Origin: Lingula anatina
Lineage: Eukaryota; Brachiopoda; Lingulata; Lingulida; Lingulidae
DNA: 64,000 nt
Assembly (NCBI RefSeq): GCF_001039355.2
Contig: NW_019776136.1
Span: 40,952 to 104,951 of the forward strand
Direction: 5' to 3'
Part shown: piece after piece, positions 36,388 through 50,194 of the stretch
Numbering within the stretch: the stretch's first letter is position 1
How the letters are laid out: every line of letters begins with the position of its first letter
Notes under the pieces: model-generated
What the model saw: the letters and a program-made list of their open reading frames with translations, nothing else
What the model was told of the DNA's origin: nothing
The model's database searches: none
Made by a program: the position numbers and the translations under genes

Positions 36388-39300
36388 TTAGTCTCTAAAT
36401 GGAAAACATCCTTGAACCAGCCAGCGAATCATATGCTTCTTTTCTTCAATGATCTTACTTCTGTCCAGTTCAACTGTTTGCAACATGTCACAAGGAACAG
36501 CAATAGGGTTTTCATAGATATCTGAAATCAAAAATGAAATAAGATAAAGCTTTTAACTGCCTAAAATTATTCTTATCTAAAAATTATCAGACAGAAAAAA
36601 GTATTAAAGACAGTTATCTGGTCCATTACAAAAAAAAAAAAAAAAAGAAAACACAACTAACCTTTTTTGTCAGATAAGAAGAGAATTTGAATTCAAGACC
36701 ATCAACCGAGACTTCTTAAAAGGGAAGTCTTAACTTAATGCATCACAAGCAGCATAGTATATAAACTTTGTTCTAGTTACCATTCTTTTATTGTTACATT
36801 CCATGCTAATTAAATTCTTGCAAATGAGCAATTTAATTATGACTCTGTTTAACCAAGCAGACATATCTACCAATACACCACTTGTTGCCATTTCATTAGC
36901 AATAAGGCGTTCTGAACTTCTGAATGGAAAAAAAAAAAAAAACATGCCTTGTGGGTACATTATCATGTAAAAAGCTGTCCATCTAGCTCCAGCAAATATT
37001 TCATGAGGGGGAGGGAATTCTTGATTCAAGTACAACATTTGGCCCAGGAAATTATAAGCATATCTGTAAAGAGCCTGAAAAAAATTGAAAAAATGATGAG
37101 AGCTAAATTCTTGCCATTTACCATGTAGATTCAACCTACGAACACATTCAACACACGAAGACTAATGTGAGTGAATATGTTACTTTCTAGAACAAAGAAA
37201 CAGTTTTCTTGGGAACATAATGTAAAAAAAAAAGAATAAAACTTTTTATGATGCCAACATTTATTTTCATGCAATTTAACTTCATAAAGCTTATGGGAGG
37301 TGGTAGCCTAACTGTAATCAAAAATTATTTAGTATTGCCAAAGCTACTTAAATGTAGGATTCCTACCTGGAACCAGTTCCCAATGGTGACACACCTGCTC
37401 GAAGGTCTGATGGCAATGTTCTGGTACCACTGGTCTTTGTGGTGCTCCCAACCAAAAGCTGTTGCCAGGACAGACAGAAACTCCACAGGTGTTATATATA
37501 GGTTCTGACCCCAATTCAGCACCAGGAAATAACGCAGTATACAGAAAATAAATCCGCTCTTGCGACCATAACGTTGAAAGAAGTTCAGCTCAAAGTCTGT
37601 AAAAGATTATACTAAAAACATGGAGTATATGCACTAACTGTTGATAAAACATAAGTGCTGTATTTTAAAAACAATATAAAATATCTGAATTTATTGCTCT
37701 GATCTCCTGTATAAAAACTTTTTTCATTAAATTAAAAATTATTATAGCTTCAAAAGTGGTTTTAATTTTAAATTATATGATTTCTTTGTACACATGCTTT
37801 AATAATAGAAAAAGGAAAATTTCATGATGACACAGAAAAAGTACAGTCAACATTTCAATATTACCTGGCTCTTGGTGCATCATTATTCTATGAAACAATT
37901 TCAAGCTTTCAAATGTTCTGTCTGGTTTGATATTGCTAACTGGTGGTAGGCTTGCATGGGCAGCGTGCACCTTAAAATTTTAGATAATTATATAATTCCC
38001 ATAAGTTTTAAGATAAATAATAATACTTTCATTCATTTATCTCCTGTGCATATTCTTTTTAATATATTGGCATATTATTGAAACCAATACTTTAAAACAT
38101 TTACAACATACTTTTTAGGTCATATCAAATACATTTATCACAAATATAAAATAATCTTGCCTATCTTTACTTTACACAGAATATGTGTAATTTAAATGTG
38201 TAATCAATGCTGCATTAATAAGTTCATCAATGCCTCAGATTACCTGAATGGTCTTCAGGTCTGAATCTGGTGTCCTTCCATATTCATACACATAATTTTC
38301 ATATCTTGGGAGAACCATTCTGTAGATAAATGTTCTCAAACTCTGTAATGCCACCTCTGCACATGGAAGACCTGGAGTGGAGTCCTCAAGCAGAAAGCGA
38401 TGCCAGTAGAAATTGCTATGCATGGCCATGATATTTGAGGGTAGAGCACCATGCTGTACAGCTTGTTCTAGATACTCTGAGAGGGGGCACTTCATGGTTG
38501 GTCTGTCTGGCGGAGCAGTCAAAGTGTAAAACTGCCTGGAAGTCATGACAGCCGTGGCAAATTGAGGGTTATATTGCTGGAATAAACAATTTTTATAACG
38601 AGTCTTTTAAAACTAAAATGCTTTTTGAGTTACATAATATGAAGCAAGTGAGAGCTAGAGCAAGCAAGAGTTTTTTATAGCACAGGAAGATAGCTGAAAA
38701 TATCTGCTTAAATGTCATTTTTTGAGAAATATGAAACCGCTCAACTGGTGGTAATTAAGACAAAAAAAAATGTTAAGCAAACAATTTTATATTTGATTTA
38801 AATTAGAAAAAAATCATGTCCAATATAACATAAAGAACCACTGAATATATATATAATAACGTTTACCCCTGAATTCTCACCATAAATACATCTACATCCA
38901 TAATTAATAACAATCATAATTTTCTGAATATTTTTCTGAAAAATACAAAAAACAAGGCTTCAGTTTACCAATTCTCTTGCAAGTATAGGATGGTTTTCAA
39001 TTCCTTTGTAATGCCTCATCCAGCCTGCAAAGTTCTCCACTTTCTTAGCACCCCGCACATCAAGTAGGTTATATAGGCTTTTCATATAATGGGCTGTGAA
39101 GTCATTTCCATTGACAATGCTCAAGTCAACAAGTAGCCTATGACTTCTAAACTGAAGCAAACAAAAGAGACAGTAAGTGTTAGGTTTAAGGAATCTGCAG
39201 TCAATACAGAGATATATATATAGTTTGAATTATCCAATATATCCTTTAACTTTCATCATTATCCTTTATAACAAGTATTGCTTTTAACCTTGCAATGCTT

Positions 39301-40157
39301 CTTAGGCACACATTTCCACATTCCACTGATATTAATAATGGATTTCAAGAAAAAACATTATTGTTACACTTTTACTTAGGTTTAAACAAAGGAGAAATTA
39401 ATCATTAACTTACACCAAACAACTGCAAAACTCTTTCTGTGGTTATCACCCCAACTTTTAGGCTTATTGGCTTTTGTGGGAGTAAACTGGCCTGTCCTAA
39501 TTGTATAGCATTATCCAAATCAAAGAGCTCATTTGGAATAAACCTTGAGTTCTGCATGATACAAAAGTCAGAATCATTACTCAGTACTGCAAACGCTTTG
39601 GGCCTGTGAATCAAACCTTCAGCAATCACAAAATCCGCTTCTCCACAGCTGTTCTGTATGATCTCACAGTTGCATTTTTTCAGTGTGCCTAATACTTGGA
39701 CTTCTAGTAACACAGGACGGACATTCACATCGTCTGGTAAAGCCTGTATATCCATTACTCCTTTACACACATCGGTCAGCTGCTTCAGTGTCCTCAGCTC
39801 CTTGTAGTGTCTCGACTTCCAAGTTTCCAGTTTCTGCTGTGTGGAAAAATATGAACTCCCCTTGGCTCCATCTATGTAAAACACCATGTGGATGCCAAGG
39901 GACTGAAGGTCTTGCACCAGTTTTGACAAGTAGGCATCTAGTGTGCTGTATTCACCACCTTCTAATCTTAGGTATGGGTTGTGTTTGACAGCTCTGAGGC
40001 TCTTCCAGAAATTGGTGAGTATCATCTGTTGAAAACTGTAATAATCGATCAAAATTTCTAGGCCCCCTTTCCTGTTTGCCTCTTCAATCAGATCATAGTA
40101 TTCCACACATTGCTCTTGGTTGCAAAGGCAGTAACTTAGCAAGCCTCTGACTCCCAT
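36388..40157 (-). CDS. ASTE1: Asteroid/ASTE1-type XPG-fold nuclease
   Basis: Minus-strand coding exons: 39414-40157, 38969-39151, 38244-38576, 37865-37970, 37367-37596, 36879-37074 and 36388-36521, in frame for 641 residues (human ASTE1 679). The start MGVRGLLSY is the XPG/FEN1 N-terminal signature. All seven acidic metal-ligand positions of FEN1 have an acidic counterpart: Asp38, Asp95 (YIDG), Glu172 and Asp174 (GEAD), Asp194 and Asp196 (NDSD) and Asp265 (GND). The C-terminal part contains LGQMLYLNQ, which resembles the ASTE1 segment MGMYLNQLL. ASTE1 acts in double-strand-break repair downstream of shieldin as a structure-specific nuclease; activity here is inferred. FAM120 proteins are a related alternative, but the acidic residues and length favour ASTE1. 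A 5'UTR exon begins at 40211 behind an acceptor, so a further leader exon lies upstream. Confidence 0.8.
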
Positions 40158-40211
40158 TTTTGATGTCTCCCTCCCTCTTTACTGCAACACTGCTCAGTAC
40201 TGGTGGTTCGA

Positions 40212-41455
40212 CTGAAATAAATGTATTGTCATAATTTATACATTATTATAGGATGAATTAAAATACACAAGTCGACCAAGGTGACAGTCGAGATTGCCTG
40301 AAGCCTAGATATAGTAGACAAGTTTCCGACATGTTAATGTGCAACACATAACAGTTAGATGCCGGTGTACAGTACATGTGACAGGAATGGCAGCTCTAAT
40401 TAAGCCACCTGAATGGACCACATGTACTGTTCCTATCGGTCTTGCCGGCTATCCCTAAGTCCAAGTACAGTTACCTCTAATGGCTTATTGCCTGTCCACT
40501 TTTTGTTGGCTGCATGCTCCTTATATCTTCTTACTGTCCGTGTAAAGGTACAGCATGCTTTTGGCTGACCATAAAATCTACCGGCCAGCGTGCAGAAATA
40601 TTGTTGCCCCTCCTGACAGTAGCCTCGTTGTCAACTGCTTAGCCTCGTTATGACTCTGCAAGCTTGTTTTTTAAAAGGATGTACAATAACAATTTTCTAG
40701 TAATTCAGGCAATTGGTTGATGTAAAAAAAAAAGTTAGTTTAAATCAAATAAGCCTCAACAGCAACCACACTGCATGGCCATTATTTAAATTTTGCACCT
40801 TTTCTTCCTGGAGAATATCCATACCTTCACCAATAAACAAAACTTTCAATGTATTTTAGTTGGTATGATGATGTAACTATCAGTTTGACAATGCTGGGAT
40901 AAATATTTAAACTAAAAGGTTGATGAAATGACACTGATCTTAATTTCACATCCCTGTTCAAGTCAAGAAAACAGAACTCGATGTTACAATATTAATAAAA
41001 TGTCTTTACTCAGTTTCAATGCAAATGTAAAGAATAATGCAGAAAGGTGGCAAGAAATTTTCATTCAAATATGAATATAAACTTAGTACATTTGCAGTAG
41101 AAATATACTAGGAACTTAAATTTCTTCCAAATTTTAGAACATTTGCAGTAAAAAATATCAGGAACTTAAATTTGGAACAGTCAGCAGGCTTACGAGTTTG
41201 ATGGATCACTTTGGTACAAAGATGGGAAGAAACCCCTCACAATACTTATCAAGTCTTTGAAGAATATTGATTTTTTATGTGTGCTTCTTCAACAGTAATT
41301 CTTGAAAAAAATCAATAGCCAGAGACATTATTAATGTTTTTTTTTAAGACTAGAAATATAAGTTTAATTACCCAAGGCTAACATTGCCTACAATTAACAA
41401 TCTACAATTTCTGATGAATAACTACACTGCTTGTATTATGAACTAAATATAATTA
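40212..41455. other. Intergenic stretch between the Asteroid-type gene and RNF216
   Basis: It should hold the first noncoding exon and promoter of the Asteroid-type gene (minus), probably in the less AT-rich part at 40300-40660. I could not fix that exon. The rest is AT-rich with nothing I can support. Confidence 0.5.
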
Positions 41456-41461
41456 TTTATT
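41456..41461 (-). terminator. RNF216 polyadenylation signal
   Basis: AATAAA on the minus strand, about 335 nt beyond the RNF216 stop codon at 41795. Confidence 0.4.
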
Positions 41462-41794
41462 TTGTTGCCTTTTAAACAACCTGACTTTTTGATACTTGAC
41501 ACAAAATAAAAAATGCATGAGAATTTCTGACCAGACAAAAAGACATTTAAAAAACATATTACTTTTGCATATTTTTCATGGCACAAATCATTCTTCTATA
41601 ACAGTAAAATATTCAATGTTTACGATATCAATTGCTTAAAATATCACTTGTTTCTTAATTATTTCCATATTCTAAAATTTGAACAATGTTATTTCAGTTG
41701 TCATTTCAGTTGAAAGTCCAGAAGGTTTTCCAAAGAGAAGTTTTTCCAAATTAGTGTCTGCATTGCCAAATGCTACAGTTTCTTGACTTGGCTG

Positions 41795-44700
41795 CTAATG
41801 TTTTCTGGCTTTCTTAGCAACTGGCTCATCTGGAACTCCAATGAGTTTGTCATCCTCAAATCCTAGAATTAAAAAAAAAATAAATAAATAAATAACTTAC
41901 AATACATGTATACATGTGTGCCAATACATGTCCCTTTCATATCATTGCTACATTACTGGAGTTGAAATGCAAATGTCATTCATTTTTTTAAAATTTCATT
42001 TCTTACCCATTTTCTTCCTTTCTTCTTGAGCAAGTCTTCTGATTTCTTGGACTGCCCGCTCATCATCTTCCTATATAAATTAAAGTAGTTAAAAGTAATC
42101 ATTTTCAAAAAATGATATACAATGATATGTTATGTAATGGCAGACAGCTCAAGTTGTTAAGGCACTTAATCGTAGGAAACAACTGTATTGTGCTAGCTCT
42201 AAGCTAACTTCTACATGTAACTTACTTCAGGATTGGTCCACAGTGAGCAATCAGAGCACTTAGTACATGCCTTCCCTGGGTCACGTGGATGACGGCAAAA
42301 ATGGTTGTAATCAATCTGAAAAAACAAACAATAAATCATATAAATCATTTAATTTTGAAAACTAAACAAAAAGCAAAATTATTCTCCATTAATTTACTTA
42401 ATAATTAAAAAAGATATTTTGGATATAAAGCAAGTTCTATTCCTATCATTATACCACTAGTAATTTAGGACCTCCATCTGTAACAAGACGTCTTCCTTCA
42501 AACATATAGGAATTCTATATTAAAATTTTTACTGAACAGTCCAAGACTGGGGATGATAAATCGTGCCACAAATCAAACATTGGTACAGATGTACATAGTG
42601 GAAACTTAAATTGATTTAGATTGTCATGATGTTGTTTCAACAACTAATGGCATTATCCTTACATCTGGTTTTCTGCATATGTAACACATTTTGGCACCAC
42701 AGCGGCATGTCATCTTATTGCACCCATCTGACTTGGTGAAACCCGTCTTACATCTATGACACGAGCGAATCTTGGCTTCAGTCATTTTCTCTTCACTAAA
42801 ATAAATACATTCATATTCACACAACCCTGTATATATCATTTTCAAATTCTTACTTAGAATATAGCAAAAGCATGGCACTACCTTTACAAATCATCAACTT
42901 TGAAATAAGCTTGAAAAACTTGCAGAAGTTTCTTATTGAAATTTTGATTCTGCTATTTAACAAAAACAAATATGACAAAGTATATTATCTAGCTTTTAAT
43001 AATTGTTCTTTCCTGCTCCAATAAATGTTATTTATTCTTGACAGATGGTTTCTCATACATTGCTCATGTTTTCCTTGCAGGCCCTTACATGACCAAAATT
43101 GTGATACTCACAATGACAGCCTGAGCTTTGTTTCATCCTTCTTTTCAAGTTCATTACATGGAATACCAAAATGTCCAGACCAGTCCTCTTTACAGTGCCT
43201 GCACGTTTCCTACAAAAACAAGCTTTCAATTATAGTTTCCCAGAAAACTACCCATGATAACTAAAGAATAAAATAAAAAATAAAGCACACCAGCCTAAAC
43301 TACTTATCTTTTTCATTTTATTTTTACATCTTTAGATGCAATGGATGTTATTACCTTCATGCACTTAGGATCTTGGCACTTGAAAACTTTGTCAGCAGGG
43401 TCTAACAGAGCAGCAAAGTTACAATGAGGACAACTGAAACCATAAATCAGACAGAGTAAAAATTACAGACAGAATGTGCCATACAGCTTCAAATTTCCAT
43501 CATCTCACTCAACAATAGTAATGAATACACAGACATTTACCACTTTACAATATAAATATTTTACCGCTTTACAATATAAATATTTTACCGAACAAGATCT
43601 TCCAAATTTGCCAAGTTAATAGTTTCTTCTTTCACTCTGTCTTCATATTTGGCAAGGACTGTAGAGGGCAGGGACTTCTGCAACTGGCCTGAAAATAAGA
43701 ATTAACTCTCCCTGGTTTCTGTCTACTTTTAATTAAAAAAACTCAATAAATGATATTACCTGACTATTAATTTTTTCTAACAATCACCTCAAACCACCTA
43801 ATTGTCCCAAATTATCAAAACCTCATTAGTGAAAACAGAAATATAATGAACACAATCATAAGTTTTTTCACAATGATCCTTGACAACAAAACAGCAAACA
43901 CCTCCTTGCATCCACTTGTTTAATTATAAGTTTATTGTAAGATAAGTGAAAATAAAATCCACAAGAAAGAAACAAACACAAGTTTGTAGGATTGGATATG
44001 CTTTGACATCAAATACTAACTGTCATTTGTAACTGTGTAATATAATTCTTAATAACTGAAACTCACTCATTGGATAGGTAGCATCACAGTCACTTGTCAT
44101 GCAATTCAACTCTGCCTAAAACAATAAAACCAATAAATATTCATACAGGCACATTTATTCATGAACTGACCTATAGAAAAAGATATCTGGGTATAGAAAA
44201 AAGACCAGGAAAGCGGAGTTATTAAAAACACATCTTTCAGCAAAATTTTAGTTAAAATGCCCTCATTTATCTGCCACTTGATATGTGCTTTTTATTATCC
44301 ATAGGTGCATATCATGGTACATGAGCAAAAGAATAGAGATCATCAAATTTAATTATTAATTCACCTTTCCAGAACCATACACAGCTTCTTGTGCATATCT
44401 TTGCAGACATTCCATACAAAACAAATGGCCCTCATAACACTGCACCATGGAATCAAAGGGGAACTCTCCATAGCAGCAGCCACACTCAATAAGCTGACCT
44501 GTCTCTTCATACTGATGCTCATTTAGATTCATTGCAAATAGGTGATCCTGGGCCTGAAACAAAGAAAATTCAATCATCAGATTCAGCACTTGATAACAAA
44601 TATTGAATTTCATTCCAGGTTTTGAATTAATAGATTTTGCTCACGTTTTCTCCAGCCGTAGTGCTATGCATACACCCCATTGTCTGATATATAAAGTTAA

Positions 44701-47700
44701 AATGGACCCAAAAAAACAATTTAAAATTTCAAACAATCCAGATTAGTTAGCATACACTGTGCTTTTATTTTATGTTGATATCATTATTGTAAATGCATTA
44801 ATCATACTGAAAATCTGAATTAAAATGAACCTAAATATTAGTGCTAGAAATATAAGAGATATCAACATTTCACCTCTTTTTCAATTTTGGCCTTTTTTAC
44901 CACAAACTGAACTTCTTTCTCAAGGTTTTTTTCCATGCTACTTGGGAATTTCTGCAAGGGGCGAAGAGTTTTCAGCACTTTGGCATTGATTGTGCTCTCA
45001 CGACCTAAGAAATATATAAATGTATACAATTAGGAAATTGTTATCATACCAAATAACACAAAACATCACACAGGTAAACATGCATTGTATTACAAAACAC
45101 TGTAATCCTTTCTTTAGTGCATTAAAGATAGTTCTATTCAAAAACTAAGTCAACCTGATAGGCTTAAGGAAACCCCAAGCCATGATTCACTGCCTCCAGG
45201 TTTAAATAGTCATTGGCAAAATTGACAGAAAAATTAGACATTTTTTTTAAATATCATCTATTGGTTTTCGTGAAATACACTTACCACCAGGAATTTGTAT
45301 CTTTATAGGTATTGTAGGAATGGTAGATATGTTTACAGTTGCCATAGACAAATCTAACTTCTCTGCTTGGTCTTCACCTGGTAATTACAGAAAATTGGTT
45401 ATAAAAATTCTCATGAACACAACTGCACATATTCCAAAAAGTTTAAAACATAATAAATGGTAATTTTAATTTTAATGATAATTTTAAATTACCAAATTAT
45501 AAAATTTTATTTAAGTTTTTTAAGTACTATTAAAGTGACAAGATTAAGAAATATTCTACCACTTATATACACTATTTGGTGTCTCCTAATTGTGGAAAAA
45601 AAAACTTACCATTTCCTAAGACACTGGCCAGACCATCATAAATACACTTTCTGGCAGGGGCATAATGACATTTGAACCAGGCTAACACTGCTCGAATGTC
45701 GCGCACGGAGATCTGTAAATATAATGCTGCTGTCTTTTAATACCATATAAGTCTGTTAGCCCATACAAGCCCCAATAAACTGAAAATTTCATGTGAAAGA
45801 ACAACATCTGACTTGGGTTAGATTAATCAACAAAATATATTTAAAGAACCTACCCTCCTAAATTCATTTTGCAACAGAATACACGACTGTCTGGTATATT
45901 CCTGATCTGGGATTTTACTGTACTCTTTGTAGTAGTCTATCTCACACTCGTCATCCTAGAGAAAAAAAGATGAATATAAATAATATATTTAACAGAAACG
46001 ATATTTGTTAATCTCAGTTCATTCCTTATATGTATTTCATCATTTTACGCATTTATTATCTACTATTTAAAGCTTCAGTAAGAGATTGTGTCTTATGAAA
46101 ACTATGATAAAGATAGCTAAATCTACTTTTTAACCAAATCAAACATAATTTTTTTTTTTTCAATTTTTCATACAATATGCACATTTCATCTCTTTATGAT
46201 TCAAAGTAGACAGTTTCCATATTTTGCTTTAATTTGACCATTTTTATTTAAAAACTTTTATTCCATTAGTGGACAAAATCACAAATGTTTTAACAAAAAT
46301 AAGTGGCATTCATCTGCTTAATTGACTCTAAAAGTTTAATCAAGTTTGCAAAGATCTTTATCATACTAATAATTATAATTCACTTAAACTAAAAAGAATG
46401 AAAAAATAATAATTAGATCTATGATATTTTCAAACCAATAAAAAGTTTGGTAGACAACAAATATGTTTTCACACGTTTAAAAATATGCCTAATGTCTACC
46501 TTCTCTGTTGTCAAGATAGCAGTTTTACCACTAGTCTGACAAACTTTTGGGTAGCTTCCAGCTTCCAGCAGGTTCAATACCACATCATTGACAGCAGTTG
46601 GAGAAGAGTACTGGAACTGCAGCAGTGACTTCACATGGGCCGGGTCTACATCTGGGATCAATGTTACCTTTCAGATAAAGCAATTTCAATTTAAAACAGA
46701 TGGATATTTAAAACATTTATATGATATCACCAGAATGAGTACATAAATTATTAATATAATATTGGTGCATGTCAAGAAACAATTCTTCTGCTAAACATTC
46801 ATAACAGAATATTTATTCTTTGATAATCTCAAACATCATAAAAGAATTAAACCCTATGTCTTATTAATGTTGTTGTATAAACTTTCTAATATAAAAAGTT
46901 TGTCAGCATTTTATTTTGCTTATTAAAATTAATGAATGAAACTTTTGAAGCACATACCACTTCTGTCACTTTTTCCATTAAGACCTCATCTGGAGACTTT
47001 TGCCTAAAATAAAATATGTATCACTATGGAAAAAAATTAAATCAAATTTATAAATTGGAAACAATCAAATTATATCAACATATAAGATTTAACACTGGGA
47101 TGTGCATATTAACAAGCCTCATCTAGCTTAACACTCAAATCATCAATCAAAATACAGTCTGCTTAACAAATGCTGCCAACACTACAGTTCACATATTAAA
47201 TGAAGGAGTAACAATAATGGGTTTCTTAATAAAAACAATTTTCAATCTATGTACCTCGAAGTGCTGGGCTGTGCAGTTGTGGTTGCTGGTAAAAAAGGCC
47301 CTGGTCCAATGGCTGATGAAGTTCCTTGACATGACACAGGTGTTATAGCTATTTGCTGAACTAGGCCCTGTGGCTTTGGTATAGAATAGAGCAATGGCAG
47401 TGCCTGGGATGATGTAGAGGGAAAAGACAGTAATACATTTGAGTAATCTTGTCCTTGGACTGGTGCAGCCTGAGGTGTCTTGGGTTGCCTTTTAGGTGAC
47501 TGTAATTGATTAATTAGATGTGAATCTTGTAGTGTCGTTGCACATCTTTGAGCTAGGATCTGCTGATCTGTGTTAGCTGTGTTTGGAGCAATTCTTTTTG
47601 CAGGATCCGGAACTATTTTACCTGAAGGAGTGTTACTATGCAAGAGACTGTTTGCCGGAACCTGCTTGTTTTGGTTAGCTGACTGTGGCAATATTTTTCT

Positions 47701-49645
47701 CAAAGGACTCTGAACTAGAGAGACTGCAGGGATTTGAGTCATATTTTGTGCATGATGCTGTATTGGAAGTTGCCTGTTCTGAAGAGTCAGATTTGGCGAT
47801 AAATTTTTCATAGAAACCTCAGCTGGTTGGGCTGAGGGTGTATGAAACATATTTTGTGGATGACCTTGTGTTGAGAGTTTCTTTCTCTGGGCAGTGGGAT
47901 TTGGTGACATTTTTTTCAGATGATACTTAGCTGGTTGGGCTGCAGGAGTACGAGTCACACTTTGTGATGGAAGCTGCTTACTTTGAGCATTCGGATTCAG
48001 AGACATTCTTTTCAGAGGGTATTTGACTGGTTGGGGTGTAGAAGTATGGGCCATGCCATGTGCTTGCCTATGTACCAAAGTTTGCTCATCTTGGATAGTT
48101 GACTTGGGTGAAGTTTTTCTTAGAGTATCCTGAACTGTCTGCACTGCAGGAGTAAGAATGTTATTAGGGGCTGAAGAAACTGTTTTCACAGTGATCTCAC
48201 AAGTGCCACTTAAAGGCTTATCACTAACTTGAGCACCAATTGATGTGGAAGTAACTGTAGAGTTACAAGAAGTTGTAGTAGCATTGTGCGACTTTTCTGT
48301 GGCAGAGTGACCAGCCTCTGCTGCGAAGTTTTGATTAGCAACTGTCTTTTCTACAACTACATTATACTTTCCATTTCTCACACTGGTCCCAACAGATCCA
48401 TCAGTAACATCCACATTTCTCTCCACTGGTGAGTTTACTGGATCAGCTGCTGCTTTGCTTTGTGCATTAATAATTAGAACATCGTCATATGTGAGGTCAT
48501 CATCCCATTCTATTTCCTGTGAGTCTATTAAAATAGGATGGTCATGGTCCGTTGGGGCTGGGGTTTTACTGTGACTTGCATTCCTCAATACTTCTATGTC
48601 ATCTGAAAGGAAGCAGCCTTTAATATGCGCTAAAAGTTGAAACCAGAACAGCAAGAAGTTTATACCCAGGCTATCTTTAAAGGGGATAGAATAAGAGTTT
48701 TGTTGAACTCACAAAAGTGATACTGACCCAAGCCTTATCAGCTTTCTGAGGTCAGCAAAACAACATATTAACCAAAAGCCTAAGTCAATAATTGAAAAAA
48801 TTACTGGTACATTCAAAGACACGGTCAGGAATTTATTACAATAACCACTTCTTTATACAAAATAAATCTACTAGAAACATACATACCATCAGAATCCACA
48901 TCAATATAATCAGTATCAGTCTGTGTGGTTTCTTTAAATGTTCTCAATTCAATGAGGTCATCTATACAACGATTAAGCAGAATTCTTTCTTCACATGGCT
49001 CGTGTCTATTAGAAGGGTGCAGCACACTGGTCTCTATGGCTAATGCTGATAGTTGTGGAAACATCAGCTTCAAGTGACTCACAATATTTTGCTCTGCTGG
49101 AGTCATGGAGGGATTTTTTCTGCAATATAAAATCAACTTCATGCTGATTTACACATGTCAATATTCAGATTTTGTGTGCCATATTTTGTTGTTGTATTTT
49201 CATCTGTCTATTCAATAATCAAATGTCTGTACAGCCTCTCGTGTGTCCTTGGGCATTTTTGAGGAGATTAATTTTAAGCCGCAGCGTGATCTATACGAAG
49301 TTTAGGAAGTTTAGTACCACCTGGGTGTAATTAGAACCTTGGTGGATCTATATCTCATCATCCCTTAAAACCACATTTATTTTAACTTTCCACAACAACT
49401 GCACTCTAAATCAAAAGGACCACATGTTTACAAATAGTACAACTACAGCTCCATATTACTTCCTCACACAGTGCATGCATTTGTACATGTAGGCCAATCG
49501 AAACGACTAGATGCGAGACGCAAGTTCTACAGTACCTTGGGTGGATGAATGTTTATTTTTTACCTCATCACAATGAATTTACTTACTTTGCATTAAGCTC
49601 CTTATCTCTTGCTAACGACGAGGAAGCAGGTTTTACTACACTCAT
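41795..49645 (-). CDS. RNF216: RNF216/TRIAD3, RBR-type E3 ubiquitin ligase
   Basis: RNF216 is a cytosolic RBR E3 that acts on innate-immune and autophagy regulators. Minus-strand exons: 49587-49645, 48887-49119, 47255-48602, 46958-47003, 46500-46667, 45854-45955, 45610-45712, 45285-45377, 44874-45004, 44365-44553, 44067-44115, 43589-43688, 43355-43433, 43112-43209, 42663-42795, 42226-42315, 42007-42070 and 41795-41862. They total 1050 codons plus stop (human 866 or 923). RING1 starts at [10 protein letters not shown] (about 776). The IBR contains [15 protein letters not shown]2 is [19 protein letters not shown], with the catalytic Cys in DGCNK at about 957, followed by the family's Cys/His-rich extension. 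N-terminal SUMO-interacting-like motifs are YIDVDSD and PILID followed by acidic residues. One 1.35-kb exon encodes a Ser/Thr/Pro/Gln-rich disordered segment with degenerate repeats. Confidence 0.95.
47535..48157 (-). repeat. Six degenerate 30-37-residue repeats in RNF216
   Basis: Within the large exon, six successive units follow the pattern TP-x-x-QP-x-K-x-x-LKK-x-SPN-x-x-x-Q-x-KQL. Examples are [51 protein letters not shown] and [16 protein letters not shown]. The two outer units are the most diverged. The units are basic, Pro/Gln-rich and probably disordered. I do not know such repeats from vertebrate RNF216. Confidence 0.7.
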
Positions 49646-50180
49646 TTCTAGCGTCAGACAACACTTTCGACCTTCCCGCTTTTAAAGTGATCCTATAGGT
49701 GGCGCAGCTATCTTTGACCAAGATAGCCTGTTACCGAATTTGAATAGCAAACTGACTACGGGGGATTTCTGTGACAACACTCAGACTTGAGGCAGCAGAT
49801 TTTGACATAGGCAAACTGACGTTTTTCTTTCTTTTTTCTGAAAATTGGTGCTTTTTTCTTTTTGTTTTACCTGAAGAGTAGGCCTAACTTGGGCCTATTT
49901 GAAACAACTAATTTGCCTCAGTGCTTAAAAACGATCCTTTATATTAAAGAGCTGAAATTGTCGACTGCTGCTTAGAACTTAGACGAATTAATAGTTTTAT
50001 TCGTCCAAAACCTGTTCCAAACAAATGATTTCCAAAACAACAAAGTGATTCTCCAATAAAAAGGTAAAAGGCTCGGGGCTAAGTATTTGCACCAAACACT
50101 CAACAGATTTAGATTTTGGCGAAGCGCTTTCGATTCGTTTCCCTGGAGAACAATCTCAACTTCACATTATTCCATCATTA
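49646..50180. promoter_or_regulatory. RNF216 promoter region with CTCF-like core
   Basis: Sequence upstream of the RNF216 start codon on the minus strand. CCTATAGGTGGCGC (49692-49705) resembles a CTCF core motif, which is weak evidence alone. No TATA box is seen close by. Confidence 0.3.
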
Positions 50181-50194
50181 AAACCTCGATCCAT

